IMG/VR virus record: IMGVR_UViG_3300044797_000098
Span: 62,001 to 126,000 of that record
From: a virus
Reading direction: 5' to 3' (one strand)
Length of the DNA stretch: 64,000 nt
Positions 17,509 through 24,067 of the stretch are shown here, in pieces (within the stretch, counting starts at the first letter, position 1; the number at the start of each line of letters is the position of its first letter). The notes beneath the pieces were generated by a model. That model made no database searches. It saw only the letters and a program-made list of their open reading frames with translations, and had not been told where the DNA came from. The position numbers were made by a program, and so were the translations under genes.

Positions 17509-18699
17509 TTAGACCGTAATCCACATTCCCCCATCCCATACAACAATAATACCTTCATAATTAACAGCAATTATGTAATCACTTGCACCATCAATCATAT
17601 TACCATTACCATCGACTATAATATTGTATGCGGAAGCACTGCCTCTACCATCTTTAATATTAATTATCTGGCCAATAAAAGGATTATCTAATAATGTTAT
17701 TGTTATTGAGCTCGCAATAACTCCAACTGATATGATATTATCAGTTAATAATACTGTATAGTTTTCATTAATAATAACTACATTATTTAGAACATTAAAG
17801 CTTTCAATTTTTTTAGCTTCCCATTCATTATCTGCATTAACCCAAGTTAGAACATATCCGTCTTGTATAGAACTATTAATCCCTGGTTTTACAGGGTTTC
17901 CTTGAATTGCAATCACATTGGCAGCATTAGTATTACCGGATAGATCACCACCTAATAATTGGTACGCTTGATTATTTACAGGAAGGATACCAATAATATA
18001 TTCAGTTCCACCCGCAAGATTAACTGCACCATATATGAGATTGCTGCCTGATACCTGCAAAACATTACCAGTATTTCCTATTGTCGATACCGGCGAACCA
18101 TTTATACCAATAACAGTTTGATTTGTTGAAGTTCCGGAGAGATCTCCACCAGCAAAAAAATTACCGCTACTAACTAACGGAACATATGCATAACCATCCT
18201 GACTTACTAAAAATTGATTTGTATATCCGTCAAAGTAAATTATACCCTGCCCAGGATCTGATACATAACTTGTTGTAATGGCATTTATGATAATCTTACC
18301 AGTTAAATCAAATAATCCCGTCATTTCTGACGTGCTCTCTATCGGACCTGATGTTATTCCACCTGTTGTAGATATGTTTTGATCTAGGAAATTATTACCA
18401 CCATCTACCGTTGGCCCCCAGGCGAATCCATTCCAAATAATTGTTTGTCCTGGCTCTGGTATTCCGTAAGAAATTATTGAACCAGCACCTTGTTGATTGA
18501 ATATTGTAGCTTCTAATGCATCTAATCGAGCACGAACCGTATTAAATATACCTTGCGGTTTCACGCCAAGGCACGCTTCGATGGCTAATATTGCATCACG
18601 TAATATATTTACACTCTCAGCTTTAACAACAGAAATGTTATCACGCACTGTTGGAAGCGTGATGGAAGAATCTATTTGTGCTGGGAACACAGTTGCCAC
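17509..18699 (-). CDS. Tail-fibre protein, paralogue of the 9004-10257 product
   Basis: 396 residues from a GTG at 18699, chosen by alignment with the paralogue (V-A-T-V-F-P-A versus M-A-I-L-F-P-A); a TTG at 18714 is the alternative. The N-terminal ~60 residues share V-N-I-L-R-D-A-I-L-A-I-E-A-C-L-G and R-A-R-L-D-A-L-E with it. Then come G-D-L-S-G-T and G-D-L-S-G-N modules with I-N-G-S-P-V and I-Q-G-N-P-V, a D-G-Y-V-L-T-W segment and a C-terminal domain with I-N-I-K-D-G-R-G-S-A. It lies on the opposite strand to its relatives, which suggests inversion or exchange of fibre genes. No glycine run is present. Confidence 0.78.
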   Translation of the reverse strand: MATVFPAQIDSSITLPTVRDNISVVKAESVNILRDAILAIEACLGVKPQGIFNTVRARLDALEATIFNQQGAGSIISYGIPEPGQTIIWNGFAWGPTVDGGNNFLDQNISTTGGITSGPIESTSEMTGLFDLTGKIIINAITTSYVSDPGQGIIYFDGYTNQFLVSQDGYAYVPLVSSGNFFAGGDLSGTSTNQTVIGINGSPVSTIGNTGNVLQVSGSNLIYGAVNLAGGTEYIIGILPVNNQAYQLLGGDLSGNTNAANVIAIQGNPVKPGINSSIQDGYVLTWVNADNEWEAKKIESFNVLNNVVIINENYTVLLTDNIISVGVIASSITITLLDNPFIGQIINIKDGRGSASAYNIIVDGNGNMIDGASDYIIAVNYEGIIVVWDGGMWITV

Positions 18700-18732
18700 A
18701 ATAATATGTGGCAATATCGATATTTTGCTATA

Positions 18733-19272
18733 TTATGATATTAATACTGCATCAATTAATCTTATACGCTCCTGCATACTATCTGTATTTATTTGATAGT
18801 ATTTAATTGAATACATTTCTAATAATAGTTTTAACATAGCATCTATACTGACAACGGCATCCCAATTTAATTGTTCACGAACACCATCATTTTTCAATGT
18901 TGCTTTTGATGGACGAACAAAAAATATGATTGCATCTTTTAGACTATTTATGTATTCCTCGAACTCTGGACGTTTAATTAACTCATTAGTGATTGTGGAG
19001 TGTTGGGCTGAATATGCAACAGAATCCAATAGTGATCTATCTGCAACAAAATCAATTAATTTAGATTCTTCTAATAATTGACGATTGAATACTTCTGCTT
19101 GATAGGAATTAACTATTTTAATATCTGAACGAAGCGAATCGACATTTAATTCATTTTGACTAAGTACCATCCTCGCTACTTCTGTTAGCATAGGAAGATT
19201 ATATTTTTCCGATGTATAGCGAGCAAGAGTCGATTTTCCTGAACTATGTGATCCAATATAATATATTTTCAT
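18733..19272 (-). CDS. P-loop nucleoside/nucleotide kinase-like ATPase (NadR-like)
   Basis: 179 residues from the ATG at 19272, chosen because it forms an ATGA overlap with the upstream gene. Walker A is G-S-H-S-S-G-K-S-T (residues 6-14), followed by L-A-R-Y-T-S-E-K-Y; a later V-A-D-R-S-L-L-D-S-V-A-Y is the D-R-S motif of deoxynucleoside-kinase and NadR-like ATPases. The lid-like basic segment is R-P-S-K-A-T-L-K. Likely phosphorylates a nucleoside, nicotinamide riboside or a related molecule; the substrate is not clear. It is followed 33 nt later by the fibre gene. Confidence 0.7.
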   Translation of the reverse strand: MKIYYIGSHSSGKSTLARYTSEKYNLPMLTEVARMVLSQNELNVDSLRSDIKIVNSYQAEVFNRQLLEESKLIDFVADRSLLDSVAYSAQHSTITNELIKRPEFEEYINSLKDAIIFFVRPSKATLKNDGVREQLNWDAVVSIDAMLKLLLEMYSIKYYQINTDSMQERIRLIDAVLIS

Positions 19273-19631
19273 AGTATGGATACGAACTTTTCTATATCTG
19301 AAAAACAATCTAATAATGTTTTTTCATCTATGGCCGGCATAAAAAATCTGTAATAATGCGTATCTGTTATTGTATGGTAATAAAAATATGGCATATTCAT
19401 TTCTTCACAAGACTCTGGTATATTCATTTGTTCATCCATATTTTTATGGGCAGTTTGAATATCAATACCTGGTCGCCAGACTACCACTTCAAAACCCCTA
19501 CCAGGAGTACATTTTTTTATCGGTTCACACCAATAATTTTTAAATTTGGTTTTATATATTGTCTTAACTAATTTAACCGAAAACTTATTTAATAAATCCT
19601 CTAACTTTTGAGAATGAATAAATGTATTCAT
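19269..19631 (-). CDS. Hypothetical protein
   Basis: 120 residues, unrecognised. It contains W-C-E-P-I-K-K-C-T-P-G-R-G-F and aromatic-rich segments (M-P-Y-F-Y-Y-H), with no signal peptide or membrane helix. It overlaps the P-loop kinase gene by ATGA, so the two proteins may act together. A modest site (ACAGGTAAAG) precedes the ATG. Confidence 0.65.
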   Translation of the reverse strand: MNTFIHSQKLEDLLNKFSVKLVKTIYKTKFKNYWCEPIKKCTPGRGFEVVVWRPGIDIQTAHKNMDEQMNIPESCEEMNMPYFYYHTITDTHYYRFFMPAIDEKTLLDCFSDIEKFVSIL

Positions 19632-19650
19632 CTTTACCTGTCTTTCTAAT

Positions 19651-19677
19651 ATTATAGTACTACGAAATCTCTATCAA
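19651..19677 (-). promoter_or_regulatory. Candidate promoter before the P-loop kinase pair
   Basis: Perfect -10 TATAAT (19651-19656) and TTGATA at -35 (19672-19677, five of six) with a short 15-nt spacer, lying at the 3' end of the upstream structural gene. The spacing is below optimum. Confidence 0.35.
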
Positions 19678-20320
19678 TAAATAATACTAATGTATTCGGA
19701 TCTTTTGCAAATCCAAGTTTTTGTACGATGTTGCCAGTATTTGATGGTGGCGTGACTGTAAATCCGCCTGCAACAACATCCAAATAATATGTAGCAGTCG
19801 TTATTAATCCTGATTGTCCGCCGAGTTCTCCGTAGTATAATACAACTGCTCGATCGATTGCCGGTTTAGATTGAACTACACCAATAACCGGTTGTGATAT
19901 TGGTTCTGTAGCACTGGCTAAATCAACATAATCTGATGAAGTTAAATATACAACATCATTCACATTTACATTTACCGAACAAGTATACATTCCTGAAACA
20001 CTTCCCGATTGTTCGAATGGGTTTCCTGTACCGGTCGTGATACCATTTCGATTTAAAAATCCAGTGAATGTTGGATCGAATGACATTAGATTGACATTAC
20101 TTTGAAATATTTTAATTTGTTTCGTTCTAAACTTATAGTATAATTCACCTTTTATTAAAGATGATTTTATTTCTTCTTCCGATATGCCACGGATTTTCAT
20201 CAAATCTATATATGCGCCAGGAGCAACTGGATTGTTAAATATATTAATCCATTTTATAGATATATTTTGTACTATAAATACAATATCCGTAGGATTGCGC
20301 CGGTATGCAAAAATGTTCAT
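19652..20320 (-). CDS. Virion structural protein with decoration-type C-terminal domain
   Basis: 222 residues. The N-terminal half includes I-D-L-M-K-I-R-G-I-S-E-E-E-I-K-S-S-L and K-F-R-T-K-Q-I-K-I-F-Q-S-N-V-N. The C-terminal ~110 residues follow a pattern frequent in phage head and tail accessory proteins: P-V-I-G-V-V-Q-S-K, T-A-T-Y-Y-L-D, G-G-F-T-V-T-P-P, then G-N-I-V-Q-K-L-G-F-A and a final hydrophobic strand. It is likely on the particle surface or tail. No good ribosome binding site is seen, although TATATTATTGAT precedes the ATG. Confidence 0.6.
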   Translation of the reverse strand: MNIFAYRRNPTDIVFIVQNISIKWINIFNNPVAPGAYIDLMKIRGISEEEIKSSLIKGELYYKFRTKQIKIFQSNVNLMSFDPTFTGFLNRNGITTGTGNPFEQSGSVSGMYTCSVNVNVNDVVYLTSSDYVDLASATEPISQPVIGVVQSKPAIDRAVVLYYGELGGQSGLITTATYYLDVVAGGFTVTPPSNTGNIVQKLGFAKDPNTLVLFIDRDFVVL

Positions 20321-20340
20321 ATCAATAATATACGAAAAAA

Positions 20341-20511
20341 TTAGCCTATTTGTATTAGTCGTTGGAATTGATCCATTGTCAATTCGACCGAATTGGCTAT
20401 TGTTTCTAATGGCTTATCTTTATTTTTTGCTACTATTGTTATTATGATTTTATTTGGTGATGGAGATTTAGAAACTTCAATATAAGAATGATCGGTGAAT
20501 TGGATTTTCAT
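20341..20511 (-). CDS. Small protein of 56 residues, easily missed
   Basis: An ATG at 20509-20511 opens a 56-codon frame ending TAA at 20341-20343. The product starts M-K-I-Q-F-T-D-H-S-Y-I-E-V and ends with an amphipathic helix, M-D-Q-F-Q-R-L-I-Q-I-G. The coding density and reading direction match the neighbours: its ATG lies three bases after the methionine aminopeptidase stop, an arrangement that suits coupled translation. Codon third positions are AT-rich as in surrounding genes. No known family. Confidence 0.7.
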   Translation of the reverse strand: MKIQFTDHSYIEVSKSPSPNKIIITIVAKNKDKPLETIANSVELTMDQFQRLIQIG

Positions 20512-20514
20512 AAT

Positions 20515-21309
20515 TTATTTTCTATCAGTAATTACTTCTATTTTGTCTTCATGTAGATAGACTGTATGTTCGAAGTGAGCGGACATATCTGCCTCGCACC
20601 ATACTGTCCAACCATCTTTATCTGTCCAAGTTTTCGTTGATCCGCTGGTTAACATTGGTTCGACAGCAAGAGTTAAATTTTCTTGCAATCGCACTCCTTC
20701 GTTTTCATTTGCTTTATTTGGTACAAATGGCTGAGCATGAGGAGTATCCCAATTTAAGGAATGCCCACCATATTTAGTTATACATCCATGACCTTTATTT
20801 TTAGCATATTTACTAATAGCATTACCAATACAACCTAATCGTTTTCCAATTTTTATTGCATCAATTCCTGCATACAATGCCTGTTCCGTATTTTTTATTA
20901 AATCTATATGCTGTTGTGATTTTGGTTCCCCATATATTACTGTTATGGCTGAATCAGCAATTGCCTTATTATATGTAGCGCCCAAATCGAAGCTAACAAC
21001 ATCGCCTTCTTTTAACCTATAATCTGATGGCACCCCATGTACTAATTGCTTATTTATACTGATACATACCCCATATGGAAATCCTTTGTATCCACGAAAT
21101 GTTTGTTGGCAACCATGTCTCTCTATATATTCACCAGCCATATTATTTAGTTCGAGCATAGTCATAGTGGTTTTTTCTTTTACCGCATTCTCTAATAATT
21201 GTAAGGCACCGGCAACGACCTTACCAGCGATACGTTGCCGTTCTAGCCAAACATTATCTTGCAAAATTATGAAATCACTAATTGATGATTTATCTTGCAC
21301 GATTCTCAT
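20515..21309 (-). CDS. map: Methionine aminopeptidase, type I
   Basis: 264 residues, the usual length of bacterial MetAP. All metal and catalytic positions are found: His91 in L-V-H-G-V-P, Asp108 in S-F-D-L-G-A, Asp119 in A-I-A-D-S-A, His183 in Y-G-G-H-S-L, Glu217 in A-V-E-P-M-L, and Glu247 in A-H-F-E-H-T-V. The His183 loop reads G-G-H-S-L instead of the common G-H-G-I-G. The enzyme trims initiator methionine from nascent proteins; a phage copy could help process abundant virion proteins. AAGGATGTT precedes the ATG. An active enzyme is expected from the intact residues. Confidence 0.92.
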   Translation of the reverse strand: MRIVQDKSSISDFIILQDNVWLERQRIAGKVVAGALQLLENAVKEKTTMTMLELNNMAGEYIERHGCQQTFRGYKGFPYGVCISINKQLVHGVPSDYRLKEGDVVSFDLGATYNKAIADSAITVIYGEPKSQQHIDLIKNTEQALYAGIDAIKIGKRLGCIGNAISKYAKNKGHGCITKYGGHSLNWDTPHAQPFVPNKANENEGVRLQENLTLAVEPMLTSGSTKTWTDKDGWTVWCEADMSAHFEHTVYLHEDKIEVITDRK

Positions 21310-21319
21310 AACATCCTTA

Positions 21320-21568
21320 TCAGTTTCTACCTACTGAATTAAACCATGAATGCGGAACATGATCTACTTTTTCATATTCAACACCATCTGCATCCAATGC
21401 AGCTCTTGCTTTACAGCGCATACATTGTATTTTTGTGCCCGGTGTCGAGCCAAAAGTTGGCTGTCCTGTTTCTGGATCGGACCCAAAAAAACATGAGCCA
21501 CCAACTTCGTAACAAGTACATCCACCAACTGTCATTGATTTAACTAGCGCAATAGTATTATCATGCAT
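21320..21568 (-). CDS. Small cysteine-rich protein, probably zinc-binding
   Basis: 82 residues, unrecognised. Cysteines are arranged C-T-C-Y-E-V-G-G-S-C-F-F-G and, about 30 residues on, Q-C-M-R-C-K-A, giving five in total, enough for a zinc site. It lies between the aminopeptidase and a run of small genes on the same strand. Confidence 0.65.
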   Translation of the reverse strand: MHDNTIALVKSMTVGGCTCYEVGGSCFFGSDPETGQPTFGSTPGTKIQCMRCKARAALDADGVEYEKVDHVPHSWFNSVGRN

Positions 21569-21577
21569 AATTTATGC

Positions 21578-21931
21578 CTATTCGTCTTCCGGCGCTTGTA
21601 CCGAAGTTATACCTTTTTCATCAACAACAACTTTTCCTGTTGGTTGTTCTGATGTTTTCTTTATACCTGAAAACTTTTTCATAACGGTTTCAGTATCTTC
21701 AGTTGAGGTAGCTGTATAATGACGAGTTTCAGTCTTTACCACTGGCTCTTTACCAACCAAGGATAGATCTAACTTTAGTGTTAGACTAACTATGGTTTGA
21801 TCCAATGTTTTTACTATATTTTGGACGTTCTTTAGATCTTCTCGTGATAGTTTTATTGTTTCATTATTAACTGAACTCGACATAAAATTACGAACCACAA
21901 TTAGATTAGCAATATCTTGTAATATTTTCAT
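21578..21931 (-). CDS. Hypothetical protein
   Basis: 117 residues. A central amphipathic helix (residues ~25-58, L-S-R-E-D-L-K-N-V-Q-N-I-V-K-T-L-D) suggests self-association; the C-terminal third is Thr/Glu/Lys rich and probably disordered, ending in acidic A-P-E-D-E. Strong ribosome binding site AAGGAAGAG before the ATG. It follows the next upstream gene by two bases and is in the same unit. Confidence 0.65.
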   Translation of the reverse strand: MKILQDIANLIVVRNFMSSSVNNETIKLSREDLKNVQNIVKTLDQTIVSLTLKLDLSLVGKEPVVKTETRHYTATSTEDTETVMKKFSGIKKTSEQPTGKVVVDEKGITSVQAPEDE

Positions 21932-21933
21932 TT

Positions 21934-22173
21934 TTAGCTCTTCCTTGTTATAGCACCGTCTTCATTAAGTAAATCACCATCTGATAGATGATACTTAAGT
22001 GCAAGACGTAAAATTACGTTATTATATGTAGCTTCTGCTGTTTCACTTTGCGAACGAGCCAAATCTCGTTTTGATTTAGCGAGATCGAGTGAGTGTTTAT
22101 CGCTGTCTGTTAGACGTTCAACTACTTCTACATTTGATGGTGTAGCAACCGGTGTATTTTGATCTTCTGGCAT
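21934..22173 (-). CDS. Hypothetical helical protein
   Basis: 79 residues; residues ~22-60 form one long predicted helix (L-T-D-S-D-K-H-S-L-D-L-A-K-S-K-R-D-L-A), followed by Y-H-L-S-D-G-D-L-L-N-E-D-G, a likely short polar hairpin. First gene after a good promoter, with a strong site (AAAGGAGATAAAA) before ATG, so probably well expressed. Confidence 0.65.
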   Translation of the reverse strand: MPEDQNTPVATPSNVEVVERLTDSDKHSLDLAKSKRDLARSQSETAEATYNNVILRLALKYHLSDGDLLNEDGAITRKS

Positions 22174-22186
22174 TTTTATCTCCTTT

Positions 22187-22239
22187 GCCTATCAATTAGG
22201 CTATAACTAACAATATATCAACGATTAATTGTTTGTCAA
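22187..22239 (-). promoter_or_regulatory. Sigma70-type promoter with 5' leader hairpin
   Basis: Minus-strand -35 TTGACA (22234-22239), 16 nt, -10 TATATT (22212-22217). The leader then carries the inverted repeat GCCTA-N5-TAGGC (22187-22201) immediately before the ribosome binding site of the gene starting at 22173. It likely drives 22173 down to about 18733. Confidence 0.65.
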
Positions 22240-22257
22240 GGATTTTTATTATTTTTA

Positions 22258-23604
22258 TTATAGGATTTCTGACGCTAATGTTGCAAGCGGTGAGCGCTCG
22301 CCTTTTGTCAGCAATACACTACCACATATATCGTAGCCTTTAAATTTTTCAATGGCATGAATTAGTGCATTATTGGCAGAATCTAACTGCATGTTATCTA
22401 TTTGTTTTAAATCTCCGAGCAATACTATCTTACTGCCTTCTCCTATACGAGTAATCATTGTTTTTAATTCGTGGAGACTACTATTTTGAACCTCGTCAAT
22501 AATAATGAATGCATTAGGTAATGAACGCCCCCTAAGGTAGGATAGAGCCTCCATCTCAATTAATCCCTTCTCCATCATTAATGATAGATATGGATCTACG
22601 CCATCTTTATTATTCTTATTCATTTTGGAGCTCGAGTTTTTTATTAAAAAATTCAAGTTATCTCTGAATGATGCCAAAAACGGATCTAATTTTTCTTGTT
22701 TAGATCCTGGAAGAGTGCCAAGATCTTTCCCTACCGAAACGATTGGTTTCATTATTATTAATTTATCATATCGTTTTTCTTGCGACTCCAAAACGCTATG
22801 CAACCCAGCAGCAAGCGATAGCAATGTTTTTCCAGTACCACTTGGCCCGGCTAATGATACAAGATTAACTGAACTATCTAACAAAAGATCCAATGCGAAG
22901 TTTTGCTCAGAGCTTTTTGGCGACACACCAAAAACATTTTTATGTTTTTTAATTTCTACAATTTCTTTTTTACCAGCACGAAATCTTCCGTACCCAAGCA
23001 AGTCTTCTTTTGATGATTTTAATACGAGTATATCGTTAGCACGCAATTCATTTTTTTCTATAAAAACATCATTAACATCTATGAAATGATTGCCGTAAAA
23101 CTCGTTTGTTTGATCGCTATCTATTTCTAGTTCTCTAACACTGTTATATATTTCATCAGCAGATTTATATCTATCTTTTGTATAATCTTCCGCGGATAGC
23201 CCAAGAGCTTTGGCACGTATGCGTAATGCAATATCTTTACTAATCAATATTACTTTTTCAGTACGATTCAATTTATTTAATTTTATTGCACACGATAGTA
23301 TTCTATTATCACCATATAAAAATGTTCCAAGTGATTTATCTTCCTCGGTATTATGATCTATTTTTAATAGAATATTATTTTCTAATTTTATACCTTTTTC
23401 GATATCCTTATTATTTGGTAATAATCCATCTAGTGTCCTAATAACTGTTCTTGCATTTTTGCCAGTTTCATCAAAAAACTTCTTTAACTTATCTAATTCC
23501 TCTAAAACTGTTATTGGTATAATTACTATATTATCATTAAAACTTTTGAAGCTTAAAGGATCATACACCAACACCGACGTATCAAGTACATAGATTTTTT
23601 TCAC
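22258..23604 (-). CDS. phoH: PhoH-like ATPase fused to PIN domain
   Basis: 448 residues from a GTG at 23604, chosen because GGAGATAACA sits at the right distance; an in-frame TTG at 23622 would place that site inside the gene. The N-terminal PIN domain begins K-I-Y-V-L-D-T-S-V-L-V-Y-D-P with the expected acidic residue. The C-terminal PhoH domain has Walker A G-P-S-G-T-G-K-T (~253-260), and Walker B with F-I-I-I-D-E-V-Q-N-S. PIN-PhoH proteins are RNA helicase/RNase-like in bacteria, and PhoH is common in large phages. It is the distal gene of the RNR unit; the 83-nt gap after it holds the promoter for the next unit. Confidence 0.9.
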   Translation of the reverse strand: MKKIYVLDTSVLVYDPLSFKSFNDNIVIIPITVLEELDKLKKFFDETGKNARTVIRTLDGLLPNNKDIEKGIKLENNILLKIDHNTEEDKSLGTFLYGDNRILSCAIKLNKLNRTEKVILISKDIALRIRAKALGLSAEDYTKDRYKSADEIYNSVRELEIDSDQTNEFYGNHFIDVNDVFIEKNELRANDILVLKSSKEDLLGYGRFRAGKKEIVEIKKHKNVFGVSPKSSEQNFALDLLLDSSVNLVSLAGPSGTGKTLLSLAAGLHSVLESQEKRYDKLIIMKPIVSVGKDLGTLPGSKQEKLDPFLASFRDNLNFLIKNSSSKMNKNNKDGVDPYLSLMMEKGLIEMEALSYLRGRSLPNAFIIIDEVQNSSLHELKTMITRIGEGSKIVLLGDLKQIDNMQLDSANNALIHAIEKFKGYDICGSVLLTKGERSPLATLASEIL

Positions 23605-23657
23605 TGTTATCTCCGTTTGCAAGAAATTATTTATATCGAACTAAATTATATTGATTA

Positions 23658-24026
23658 TTACTCCTTTCTATTATCTTGTTCAAAAACTGTCCAAAAATCA
23701 ATACTCATTTCCATATATAATTTCTTGTTCGGATCTATTTGTGAAGGATCCTTTTTTATTTTATATAGTGGTTTTTTCCACTCTGCAATAAGTTCTTTTT
23801 CAACATAAATCTTTAAACTACCATCTGGAATATTCATGATTGTGATACCATAAAATCCAAGTGATTTTCTCATTTTTATTTTTTCTTCAATAGAAAGAGG
23901 CTCCTCGGATTTGTAGTCTATGCCTACTTCGAGAGCCTCTAAAATAGTTTTAATGAAGCGAGCTTGTTCCTGCGCTTCTATGTTTTTAGTATTTTCGTCT
24001 CGTTTAATTAAGATGGTGTAACGCAT
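23658..24026 (-). CDS. Hypothetical protein
   Basis: 122 residues from the ATG at 24026 (a TTG at 24032 is less likely). It starts M-R-Y-T-I-L-I-K-R-D and ends with an aromatic segment (Y-M-E-M-S-I-D-F-W-T-V-F). The middle has a hairpin-like S-L-G-F-Y-G-I-T-I-M-N-I-P-D-G. Not recognised. It lies between RNR and PhoH, and a TATATT hexamer with a poor -35 lies just upstream. Confidence 0.6.
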   Translation of the reverse strand: MRYTILIKRDENTKNIEAQEQARFIKTILEALEVGIDYKSEEPLSIEEKIKMRKSLGFYGITIMNIPDGSLKIYVEKELIAEWKKPLYKIKKDPSQIDPNKKLYMEMSIDFWTVFEQDNRKE

Positions 24027-24067
24027 TCGCAATCTTAATATAATACGAAAAAAATAGTAAATCTAAC

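Noticed and set aside
20281-20345. Promoter before the 222-residue structural gene (TATATT at the start of the leader)
   Set aside because: No -35 element at the right distance and the leader would be only a few bases long.
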